Source: Bacillota bacterium (GTDB lineage Bacteria > Bacillota_A > Clostridia > Lutisporales > Lutisporaceae). From it: DNA of 10,237 bases. Below are positions 1 to 6,512 of this stretch, piece by piece. Location: NCBI GenBank assembly GCA_022706865.1, contig JAKJBT010000059.1, forward strand, positions 1 through 10,237, given 5' to 3'. The notes under the pieces are model-generated. The model was not told the origin of the DNA. It ran no database searches and saw nothing but the letters and a program-made list of their open reading frames with translations. The translations under genes were made by a program, and so were the position numbers. Position 1 is the stretch's first letter, and every line of letters begins with the position of its first letter.

Positions 1-925
1 AAATGGACATTCCCGCCATTTCCATGGAGGTCGCAAACTCCCCTATATAGACCCTGTGTACCTTTACTCCTTTATCCTTTAACGTAAGATAGACTTTTCG
101 GTAAATTATATATAATTCTTCAAGGGGTGTAGCTCCCAAGCCGTTTATTATTACCGCGGCTTCATCCCCGGCCTTATACTCAAAGTCCCTGAATATATGC
201 CCGAGCATAACATTGACTGTATCATCGGCTGTCATAAGCTTTCCCCTGTTAATCCCCGGTTCTCCGTGTATGCCCATTCCGATTTCCATTTCATCATCGC
301 CTATACTAAAGGTCGGATGCCCTACTTCGGGTATAATGCATGGAGACAGGGCAACACCCATGGTACGGGTATTATCTACGGTCTTCTGTGCAACTCTTGC
401 GACTTCTTCCAGGGATGCTCCCTCCTCCGCATAGGCACCGGCCGTTTTAAATGCAAACATTAATCCTGCGACCCCTCTTCTCTTGTTTTCCTCACCCTTT
501 ATTGAAGAGGCGCAATCATCATTTCCCAGAACATGCATGGTCTTTATTCCGTCCATATCCGCCATTTCAGCGGCCATTTCAAAGTTGATTATGTCTCCGG
601 TATAATTTCCGTATAAATAGAGAACCCCGCTGCCCTGATCAATTTCCTTCGTCACCTGATACATCTGTTCCGCGCTTGGAGATTGAAAAACCCCTCCAAC
701 TGCAGCCCCGTCAATCAGGTTATTCCCGATATAACCCAAAAATAACGGGAGATGCCCCGAGCCTCCGCCGGTCATGATTCCTACTTTGCCTTTTTTGATC
801 TTATCGGCTCTTACAAGACACCTTAAATCATTGTTAATGCACTTCAGCTTCTCTGGATGAGCAAAAAGTATACCTTCTATCATCTCATTGACAAAATTCT
901 TAGGGTCATTAATGAACTTTTTCAT
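1..925 (-). CDS. dhaK: DhaK-type dihydroxyacetone/triose kinase subunit, 3' end missing
   Basis: I translated 308 codons from the ATG at 925 to the left edge; the reading frame stays open, so the C-terminus lies outside the window. The order of motifs is that of DhaK, the subunit that binds a short ketose or aldose covalently before phosphoryl transfer by DhaL (or a fused domain). Residues 53-60 read GGGSGHLP with His58; 107-114 read NYTGDIIN with Asp111; 219-224 read IHGEPG with His220, matching the hemiaminal-forming His218 of E. coli DhaK. All three active-site residues are therefore kept. The start is fixed by AGGAGG seven nt upstream, and the gap to the preceding lyase gene is 14 nt. A DhaL partner would be expected just beyond position 1, but I cannot see it. 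Given the neighbours, the substrate may be glyceraldehyde or another small hydroxy-carbonyl rather than dihydroxyacetone. The family call is firm; substrate and phosphoryl donor (ATP or PTS) are unknown. Confidence 0.93.
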   Translation of the reverse strand, partial: MKKFINDPKNFVNEMIEGILFAHPEKLKCINNDLRCLVRADKIKKGKVGIMTGGGSGHLPLFLGYIGNNLIDGAAVGGVFQSPSAEQMYQVTKEIDQGSGVLYLYGNYTGDIINFEMAAEMADMDGIKTMHVLGNDDCASSIKGEENKRRGVAGLMFAFKTAGAYAEEGASLEEVARVAQKTVDNTRTMGVALSPCIIPEVGHPTFSIGDDEMEIGMGIHGEPGINRGKLMTADDTVNVMLGHIFRDFEYKAGDEAAVIINGLGATPLEELYIIYRKVYLTLKDKGVKVHRVYIGEFATSMEMAGMSI

Positions 926-939
926 TACAATACCTCCTC

Positions 940-1839
940 TTAACTTAATGCAATATCCAAAACCTTTCTGAGCTTCTCAACATTCTCACTGTCCAATTCA
1001 CCAAGAGGCCTTCTGGGTTTGCCTACAGGTATTCCCTGCATATTGACGGCTGCTTTGAATATTTCCAGCCAGTGGGGCTTCTCGTTGACTTTCTCATATG
1101 TAAGGTAATTAATAAAAGGTATGAGCTTGTTCATTATCTTCCTGCCTTTTTCAATATCCTTCTCTACTGCTACCGCATCATAGATCTGCCTGCACTGCTT
1201 CGGCAGTGCGCTTAATATTCCCGACAGCCATCCGTCGGCGCCTGCAGCTATCCCTTCCAAGCCTGCATAATCATGGCCATAAAAAACCTTTAGTGCGTCA
1301 CCGCATTCAAATTTCAGCTCATGTATTCTTGCAGCATCACCGTGAGCAGACTTTACGGAATTTACTGCTCCTTCATCAACAAGCTGCTTAATATCCTTGG
1401 CATTCAGCTCATAGCCTGCGAACCACGGGTTGTTATATACCATGATCGGTATGTTTATTTCTTTTGATACAGCTCTGTAATGATCCATTGCAGCTCCCTT
1501 GTACGGCTTTAAATAATACGGAAGAATTATCATTACGCCGTCAGCTCCGACAGCTTCGGCATATTTACTGAGCTCAATGGTGGCACTTGTTGTATATCTG
1601 CCGGTACCGATATAAACAGGTACCTGGCCTGCGACGGTTTTTACCGTAACTTCTATTATCTTCTTCTGCTCCTCCATATGCATGGCAATATTCTCTCCGG
1701 TACTGCCGCAGGCAGAGATCGAGTGGGCTCCGTTATCCAAAAGCCACTGCAGATAGCGCTCCATCCCTTTTTCGTTAAAGGTTTCATCCTCATTCCAGAT
1801 TGTCAATGCCGCAGGCATTATTCCGTATGGTTTTTTCAT
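940..1839 (-). CDS. DapA/N-acetylneuraminate lyase superfamily aldolase (2-keto acid aldolase-like)
   Basis: A 299-residue protein, the usual length for this TIM-barrel class I aldolase family, acting in the cytoplasm. Residues 45-49 read GSTGE (2-keto acid carboxylate binding), Tyr108-Tyr109 lie in PYYLKP, Tyr135 in VYNNP is the proton-relay tyrosine, and Lys163 in SVKSAHGD is the Schiff-base lysine. In E. coli dihydrodipicolinate synthase the YNVPSRTG motif carries Arg138, which binds the second substrate; here the motif is YNNPWFAG, with Phe140 at that place. That argues against lysine biosynthesis and for an aldolase or dehydratase of another 2-keto acid, for example 2-keto-3-deoxygluconate to pyruvate plus glyceraldehyde. 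The ATG at 1839 has GAGGAG eight nt upstream. A longer frame reaching 1902 runs into a repeat and is not used. It sits between kduD and a triose-type kinase, which suits an aldolase. Superfamily certain, substrate inferred. Confidence 0.93.
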   Translation of the reverse strand: MKKPYGIMPAALTIWNEDETFNEKGMERYLQWLLDNGAHSISACGSTGENIAMHMEEQKKIIEVTVKTVAGQVPVYIGTGRYTTSATIELSKYAEAVGADGVMIILPYYLKPYKGAAMDHYRAVSKEINIPIMVYNNPWFAGYELNAKDIKQLVDEGAVNSVKSAHGDAARIHELKFECGDALKVFYGHDYAGLEGIAAGADGWLSGILSALPKQCRQIYDAVAVEKDIEKGRKIMNKLIPFINYLTYEKVNEKPHWLEIFKAAVNMQGIPVGKPRRPLGELDSENVEKLRKVLDIALS

Positions 1840-1847
1840 ACTTATCA

Positions 1848-1853
1848 CTCCTC
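1848..1853 (-). promoter_or_regulatory. Ribosome binding site that sets the aldolase start
   Basis: On the minus strand GAGGAG lies eight nt before the ATG at 1839. It rules out the longer open frame beginning at 1902, whose first codons fall in the palindromic repeat and which has no such site. Confidence 0.8.
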
Positions 1854-1894
1854 GTAAACATAATTGATTCGTCAGAAGTTGTACGTTGGGGATG

Positions 1895-1964
1895 TGGGAC
1901 ATGGGGACGTTTCTCCTGTCCCTCTTTGAAAAAGAGGGACAGGAGAAACGTCCCCAATGTCCCA
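1895..1964. repeat. Long near-perfect inverted repeat (REP/MITE-like palindrome)
   Basis: The left arm (1895-1927) and right arm (1931-1964) are reverse complements over 33 positions, with a single one-base bulge (ACATGGGG against ACATTGGGG) and a 3-nt loop (1928-1930). The core on either strand reads GGACGTTTCTCCTGTCCC. The element starts 10 nt after the kduD stop and ends well before the aldolase ribosome binding site, so it would form a long RNA hairpin inside the transcript. There is no following T-run on the minus strand, so a simple terminator is unlikely. From memory, palindromes with GGGACA/TGTCCC arms are scattered through many Clostridia genomes and resemble elements moved by IS200-like REP-associated transposases; no transposase is present here. 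It could protect or process the mRNA between kduD and the lyase gene. Confidence 0.9.
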
Positions 1965-1974
1965 GTATATGCCT

Positions 1975-2733
1975 TTATCTTGCCAGCCATCCGCCGTCTA
2001 CAGCCAATGTATATCCATTTACATAAGCAGCCGCATCGGATGCAAGGAAAACCGCAGCTCCCATAATATCCGCAGGTGTTCCCCACCTGCCTGCGGGTAT
2101 CCTTCCCAGTATCTCGGCGCTTCTTTTCTCATCATCTCTCAGTGCTTGTGTATTTTTGGTAGCTATATATCCGGGTGCTATTGCATTGACATTGATATTA
2201 TCCTTGATCCACTCATTGGAAAGAGCCCTGGTTAAACCCATAACGGCACTTTTGCTTGAGGTATATGCAGGCACCAGAATACCGCCCTGAAAGGACAGCA
2301 TGGAAGCAATACTAATTATCTTGCCTCCTCCCCCCTGCTTGATAAACTGCCTTGCAACCGCCTGGCTCAAAAAGAACACTGTCTTCAGGTTCGTATTTAA
2401 TGTATCATCCCAGTCCTTTTCGGAAAAATCTATAGCAGGAGTCCTCCTGATAATTCCGGCATTATTGACCAATATATCGATGTGCCCGAATTCCTTTACG
2501 GATTCCTCCACTATCCTGTCTATAGGGTCAATAGATACCAGATCTGCCTTAACAGGCAATAGCCTCCTGCCCGCAGCTTCCACAAGCTTCTTGGTTTCGC
2601 TCATGTCGCTTCTGCCTACTCCGACTATATCAGCACCTGCTTCTGCAAATCCAACCGCTATGCCTTGTCCAATGCCGGAATTGGCTCCGGTCACTATGGC
2701 TACCTTACCGTCAAGCTTAAACATGTCAAGCAT
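1975..2733 (-). CDS. kduD: KduD-like 2-dehydro-3-deoxy-D-gluconate 5-dehydrogenase (short-chain dehydrogenase)
   Basis: A 252-residue classical short-chain dehydrogenase/reductase. The Rossmann motif TGANSGIG is at 15-22, NNAG at 90-93, and the active-site set is Asn115, Ser144, Tyr157 and Lys161. The stretches SEKDWDD (104-110), ASMLSFQGG (143-151) and the C-terminal YVNGYTLAVDGGWLAR match what I remember of E. coli KduD closely, and the length is almost the same (253). KduD interconverts 2,5-diketo-3-deoxygluconate and 2-keto-3-deoxygluconate with NAD(H) in hexuronate breakdown; related proteins are annotated gluconate 5-dehydrogenase. The ATG at 2733 has AGGAGGGG ten nt upstream; a TTG at 2754 lies within that site and is rejected. 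It follows the zinc dehydrogenase by 22 nt and feeds naturally into the downstream aldolase. Subfamily likely, exact substrate not proven. Confidence 0.9.
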   Translation of the reverse strand: MLDMFKLDGKVAIVTGANSGIGQGIAVGFAEAGADIVGVGRSDMSETKKLVEAAGRRLLPVKADLVSIDPIDRIVEESVKEFGHIDILVNNAGIIRRTPAIDFSEKDWDDTLNTNLKTVFFLSQAVARQFIKQGGGGKIISIASMLSFQGGILVPAYTSSKSAVMGLTRALSNEWIKDNINVNAIAPGYIATKNTQALRDDEKRSAEILGRIPAGRWGTPADIMGAAVFLASDAAAYVNGYTLAVDGGWLAR

Positions 2734-2743
2734 CAAAATTAAT

Positions 2744-2751
2744 CCCCTCCT
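2744..2751 (-). promoter_or_regulatory. Ribosome binding site that sets the kduD start
   Basis: AGGAGGGG on the minus strand, ten nt before the ATG at 2733. The in-frame TTG at 2754 overlaps it and so cannot be the real start. Confidence 0.75.
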
Positions 2752-2755
2752 CAAG

Positions 2756-3778
2756 CTATAATTTTATGACTATTTTGGATAAGTTAACGCCTTTTGTCAT
2801 CATGTCGATAGCTTTTGGTATTTCTTCCAGGGTCATGACATCACTTATCAATTTCTTCAAGTCAAAGGTATTGTTGTTTATAATACTTTTTTCCACCGCT
2901 ACTGTATCTATGAAGTCCTGCATGGGATAAACCCTGCAGCCGACCACCTTCAGCTCCTTGAATATAATCGGCATATGGTTGTACTCATAGCTTCCGCCGG
3001 AAAAACCGACATGAACCACAGTTCCTCTGACCTTACATGCAGATAGGGCTGATGCAACCCCTGACTTTGATCCGGTTACTTCGTATACGACATCGAATCC
3101 TTCACCGTTTGTAAACTCTTTAACTTTTTCCTGTACATTATCTTCAAAGGCGTTGATTGTATCAAATCCAAATTCTTCTGCGAGCTTGATGCGTTCTTTG
3201 TTTCCTTCAGATACAACAACCCTAACTGCTCCTGCCAGCTTTGCCATCATGGATACTACGAGCCCTATGGGGCCGCCCCCTATTATAAGGGCTGTCTGGC
3301 CTATTTTTAACTCTGATCTTCTGACTACATGAAGGCCAACTGCCAAAGGTTCTGTCAGTACTGCAATATCCATTGGGATGCCATCAAGCTTAACCACTTT
3401 TTCGATATCTGCCTTGACATATTCCGCGAACCCTCCGTTAACATGTATGCCCAGCAGCTTCAAAGTATTGCATACGTGCTCATTGCCGTTCCTGCAGGCT
3501 TCGCATTCACCGCAGCTTAAAAGGGGTTCTACGGTAACCTTGTCTCCGACCTTGAGGCTCTTGCTTTCACCATTTATTTCAGCAATTTCTCCCGCTATTT
3601 CATGACACATAACCATAGGCACTTTCGCCGTTGCATGATGTCCGTTATATATATGTACATCCGAACCGCATACGCCGGCATAAATAACCTTTATCAAGCA
3701 TTCACCAGGTTGAAGCGCAGGTTTTTCGACCTCCTCCACCTTAAGCTCTTTCCAGTTCTTCAAAACTGCAGCTTTCAA
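2756..3778 (-). CDS. Zinc-dependent medium-chain alcohol/polyol dehydrogenase (sorbitol/threonine/galactonate dehydrogenase type)
   Basis: A 340-residue medium-chain dehydrogenase. Catalytic zinc ligands are Cys37 (GVCGSD), His59-Glu60 (CHEIAG) and probably Glu143 (TEPLAV). The structural zinc site has Cys89, Cys92, Cys95 and Cys103. The NAD-binding motif GGGPIG is at 167-172. The layout, including GIHVNGGFAEY after the structural zinc loop, resembles sugar-acid and polyol dehydrogenases such as L-galactonate 5-dehydrogenase, L-idonate 5-dehydrogenase and threonine dehydrogenase. It would oxidise a secondary alcohol with NAD(P). The start codon is TTG at 3778 with AGGAGG eight nt upstream. 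Position 58 is Cys where most relatives have Gly before the catalytic His-Glu. Paired with KduD next door it could carry out a two-step oxidation and reduction that inverts a hydroxyl. Family sure, substrate unknown. Confidence 0.93.
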   Translation of the reverse strand: MKAAVLKNWKELKVEEVEKPALQPGECLIKVIYAGVCGSDVHIYNGHHATAKVPMVMCHEIAGEIAEINGESKSLKVGDKVTVEPLLSCGECEACRNGNEHVCNTLKLLGIHVNGGFAEYVKADIEKVVKLDGIPMDIAVLTEPLAVGLHVVRRSELKIGQTALIIGGGPIGLVVSMMAKLAGAVRVVVSEGNKERIKLAEEFGFDTINAFEDNVQEKVKEFTNGEGFDVVYEVTGSKSGVASALSACKVRGTVVHVGFSGGSYEYNHMPIIFKELKVVGCRVYPMQDFIDTVAVEKSIINNNTFDLKKLISDVMTLEEIPKAIDMMTKGVNLSKIVIKL

Positions 3779-3784
3779 ATTACT

Positions 3785-3792
3785 CTCCTCCT
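3785..3792 (-). promoter_or_regulatory. Ribosome binding site supporting a TTG start
   Basis: AGGAGGAG on the minus strand, its AGGAGG part eight nt before the TTG at 3778. No in-frame ATG or GTG lies nearby upstream, and the family N-terminus (KAAVLKNWKELKV) begins right here. Confidence 0.8.
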
Positions 3793-3816
3793 GTCATCTG
3801 AATATTGTCCTGTATT

Positions 3817-4980
3817 TTATTTCAAGCCCTGTACAAAAGCTTTTATTCTCCTTAATCCTTCCTTTATGTTCTCTTCTGAGGTTGCATAAGATATTCTGAT
3901 AAAGCCTTCGCCGGCCTCTCCAAATCCGGAACCGGGCACTACTACAACACCGGTCTTCTTCAGCAGCTCAACAGCAAATTCTTCTGATTTCATTCCTGTC
4001 CCGGTGATATTTGGAAACGCATAAAATGCGCCTTTGGGCTTTATGCACGATAATTTTTCAATGCTGTTTATACCTTCAACAATCAGATTTCTTCTTGCCG
4101 CATATTTCTCAAGCATGTATCCCAGATAGTCCTGAGGGCCTTCCAATGCCTCAATTGCACCATACTGAGATGAAGTAGTGATGCAGGATACAACATTTTC
4201 GTGGAGTTTAATCATATTCTGCAATATTTCCCTGCAGCCGGCCGCATAGCCTATTCTCCAGCCGGTCATAGCATAAGCCTTCGAAAAGCTGTCTATTATT
4301 ACCGTTCTTTCCTTCATTCCGGGAAGGGACGCTATGCTTACAAATTCCGCCCCGTCATATATCAGGTGCTGATATACTTCGTCAGTAATTACTATCAGGT
4401 CATGCTCTATTGCCATTTTTGCAATTTCTTCCAGTACTTCCCTGCCGGCAACACCCCCTGTAGGATTTGCGGGAGAGTTGATCAGTATCGCCTTGGTCTT
4501 GCTGTTTATTGCTTTTCTTACATTATCGGGGTTATAGGCGAAGCCGTCCTCTTCATATACCTTAACAAACCTCGGAATTGCTCCTGTCATTAAAACCTGC
4601 GAGGGATGGTTCGTCCAGAAGGGGTCGGTTAGTATTATCTCATCTCCCGGATCCAGTGTCACCATCATTACAAGCATAAGTGCTTCCATTCCGCCTGCAG
4701 TTACCATTACCTCGGTTTCGGGGTCTATTTCCACGTTGTTTTTGTTTTTGAGTTTTTTGGCTATTGCCTGCCTTAAGGGCAATATCCCCGCATTGGGAGT
4801 ATAGTGGGTAATGCCGTCCTGGAGGGCCTTGCATGCAGCATCAATTATATTTTTTGAAGTGGTAAAATCAGGCTCTCCGAGAGCGAAGCTGACTGTATCA
4901 GTCATGGGGCTTGCCATATTGAACATTTTCCTGATTGTAGAACCTTTAATTTCCTGTGCAATTTTTGATACCTGTACCAT
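3817..4980 (-). CDS. Class I PLP-dependent aminotransferase (aspartate aminotransferase-like)
   Basis: A 387-residue fold-type I aminotransferase, cytoplasmic. Landmarks: GEPDF at 35-39, AGGMEA phosphate-binding region at 95-100, Asn172 in ANPTGG, Asp200 and Tyr203 in ITDEVYQ, the PLP lysine Lys234 in SFSKAYAMTGWRIGY, and Arg362 in FIRISYA binding the substrate alpha-carboxylate. It moves an amino group from an amino acid to a 2-keto acid. The substrate side chain cannot be read from sequence; the FWTNHP segment (121-126) sits where AspC-like subgroup Ib enzymes usually carry YWVSYP, so the specificity may differ from aspartate. The ATG at 4980 has GGAGG eight nt upstream. It begins 15 nt after livF, so it is co-transcribed with the transporter and may deaminate the imported compound. 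The family call is firm; no gene symbol is justified. Confidence 0.93.
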   Translation of the reverse strand: MVQVSKIAQEIKGSTIRKMFNMASPMTDTVSFALGEPDFTTSKNIIDAACKALQDGITHYTPNAGILPLRQAIAKKLKNKNNVEIDPETEVMVTAGGMEALMLVMMVTLDPGDEIILTDPFWTNHPSQVLMTGAIPRFVKVYEEDGFAYNPDNVRKAINSKTKAILINSPANPTGGVAGREVLEEIAKMAIEHDLIVITDEVYQHLIYDGAEFVSIASLPGMKERTVIIDSFSKAYAMTGWRIGYAAGCREILQNMIKLHENVVSCITTSSQYGAIEALEGPQDYLGYMLEKYAARRNLIVEGINSIEKLSCIKPKGAFYAFPNITGTGMKSEEFAVELLKKTGVVVVPGSGFGEAGEGFIRISYATSEENIKEGLRRIKAFVQGLK

Positions 4981-4995
4981 TTTAATATCCTCCGT

Positions 4996-5700
4996 TTATG
5001 CTCCAAGATAAGCTTTTTTGACTTCTTCATTTTTTGCCAGTTCACAGGCAGGACCCTGCAATACGATATTCCCCGTCTCAAGCACATATGCCCTGTTGGC
5101 TATACCAAGGGCCATAAAGGCATTTTGTTCAATTAGAAGTATAGTTGTGCCTTCATTATTTATCTCTTTAATGATCTTAAATATTTCTTCCACTACTATA
5201 GGTGCAAGGCCCATGGAAGGTTCGTCCAAAAGCATCAGTCTGCCCCTTGTCATAAGTGCCCTTCCTACTGCGAGCATCTGCTGCTCGCCGCCGCTTAAAG
5301 TACCGGCAGACTGGTTCTGCCTCTCTTCAAGCCTTGGAAACAGTTCGAATACTCTCTTTATATCCTTTTTAATATTGTCAAAATCTTTTCTGAGATTTGC
5401 GCCAAGCTTCAAGTTTTCCATTACCGTCAAATTGGCAAATACTCTTCTTCCTTCCGGCACATGGGCTATACCCTGCTTTACAATATCATGGGGAGGCATT
5501 TTTGTTATATCGGTTCCCATGAATACTATTGAGCCGGAGGCGGCAGTTTCAAGCCCTGATATTGTCCTGAGAGTAGTGGACTTTCCCGCTCCGTTTGCCC
5601 CAATCAGCGTAACAATTTCTCCTTCTTCTACATTGAAGGAAATGCCTTTTACAGCTTTTATCGCTCCATAGGAAACATGCAGATCTTTGACTTCTAACAT
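4996..5700 (-). CDS. livF: LIV-type ABC transporter ATP-binding protein LivF
   Basis: A 234-residue ABC ATPase, the usual LivF size. Walker A GANGAGKS is at 34-41, the LivF hallmark EGRRVF at 83-88, signature LSGGEQQ at 135-141, and Walker B LMLLDEP with Asp159-Glu160. The H-loop histidine is replaced by Gln192 in IEQNA, which is normal for LivF. It pairs with LivG on the cytoplasmic side to power uptake through LivH-LivM. The start ATG at 5700 overlaps the end of livG by 7 nt, and AGGAGG lies nine nt upstream within livG, indicating translational coupling. Annotation is secure; only the transported substrate is open. Confidence 0.96.
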   Translation of the reverse strand: MLEVKDLHVSYGAIKAVKGISFNVEEGEIVTLIGANGAGKSTTLRTISGLETAASGSIVFMGTDITKMPPHDIVKQGIAHVPEGRRVFANLTVMENLKLGANLRKDFDNIKKDIKRVFELFPRLEERQNQSAGTLSGGEQQMLAVGRALMTRGRLMLLDEPSMGLAPIVVEEIFKIIKEINNEGTTILLIEQNAFMALGIANRAYVLETGNIVLQGPACELAKNEEVKKAYLGA

Positions 5701-6467
5701 TCTTTATGCCCTCCTCCCAGGTAAGCTTCGATTACCTTCGGGTTTTTCTGTATCTCTTCCGGAATCCCTTCGGCTATTGTTTGGCCAAAGTCCAGAACCT
5801 TGATCCTGTCGGCAATTGTCATAACGACATTCATATGATGCTCAATCAGCAGTACCGTCAGACTGAACTTTTCCTTGATTTCCTTGATCAAGGCTATCAG
5901 GTCATCTATCTCATTAGGATTCATGCCTGCTGCAGGTTCATCCAGAAGCAGAATCTTCGGATTGGTCGCCAGTGCTCTTGCTATCTCCAGCCTTCTCTGC
6001 TCACCGTAGGGGAGATTTTTTGCAAGGAAATCGGCTTTTCCATCCAAGCCAAGTATTTTAAGCAACTCCATGGATTTTATCTCCAAGTCATCTTCAACAT
6101 TATGATATTTGCGTGTTCTGAAAAGCGCTTCACCCAAACCGTACTTTACCTGCAGTGTAAATGCTATTTTTATGTTGTCAAGCACAGTGGCGTTATTAAA
6201 CAGCCTTATATTCTGAAATGTCCTGGCAATCCCTCTTTCGGTGAAGTCATGAGGCTTCAAGCCCACCAAGCTGCTGCCGTTAAAAAGAATATCGCCTTCC
6301 GTCGGTTTGTATAATCCTGTAAGCATATTAAATACTGTCGTTTTACCTGCTCCATTTGGTCCGATTATTGCTACCAGTTCCCCCTCTTCAAGGGAAAGGT
6401 TAAAATCAGTTACTGCTTTAAGGCCGCCAAATTGTATGGAGAGGTTTTTTACATCAAGCAGAGCCAT
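5694..6467 (-). CDS. livG: LIV-type ABC transporter ATP-binding protein LivG
   Basis: A 257-residue ABC ATPase. Walker A GPNGAGKT spans 36-43, the Q-loop glutamine is Gln85 in ARTFQNIRLF, the LivG-type signature PYGEQRRLEIARAL starts at 153, Walker B KILLLDEPAAG has Asp176-Glu177, and the switch histidine is His210 in LLIEHHM. The wording AAGMNP after Walker B and the C-terminal branched-chain transporter extension (IPEEIQKNPKVIEAYLG) separate LivG from LivF. The ATG at 6467 has GGAGG nine nt upstream; the 45-nt gap to livM is the only sizeable spacing inside livHMGF. Works as a heterodimer with LivF. Confidence 0.96.
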   Translation of the reverse strand: MALLDVKNLSIQFGGLKAVTDFNLSLEEGELVAIIGPNGAGKTTVFNMLTGLYKPTEGDILFNGSSLVGLKPHDFTERGIARTFQNIRLFNNATVLDNIKIAFTLQVKYGLGEALFRTRKYHNVEDDLEIKSMELLKILGLDGKADFLAKNLPYGEQRRLEIARALATNPKILLLDEPAAGMNPNEIDDLIALIKEIKEKFSLTVLLIEHHMNVVMTIADRIKVLDFGQTIAEGIPEEIQKNPKVIEAYLGGGHKEC

Positions 6468-6512
6468 AAAAGTTTACCTCCTATTTACCTCAAACTTTAC
6501 TTTCGTTTTACT

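Noticed and set aside
197..463. Short plus-strand frames opposite dhaK
   Set aside because: The minus-strand DhaK frame carries all family motifs over this stretch; the plus frames have none.
1840..1902. N-terminal extension of the aldolase frame from 1902
   Set aside because: The extra residues are encoded partly by the palindromic repeat; the ATG at 1839 has a good ribosome site and gives the normal family length.
1895..1964. Intrinsic terminator after kduD
   Set aside because: The stem is very strong but no T-run follows it on the minus strand, and the genes beyond continue in the same direction.
2734..2754. TTG start of kduD at 2754
   Set aside because: It overlaps the ribosome binding site that serves the ATG at 2733.
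5018..5671. Open frame of 217 codons on the plus strand opposite livF
   Set aside because: It lies wholly antisense to a firmly identified ABC ATPase, has low-complexity composition and no known motif; a shadow frame.
5706..6314. Open frame of about 200 codons on the plus strand opposite livG
   Set aside because: Antisense to livG, rich in Cys, Tyr and Gln as expected of a shadow, with no family resemblance.
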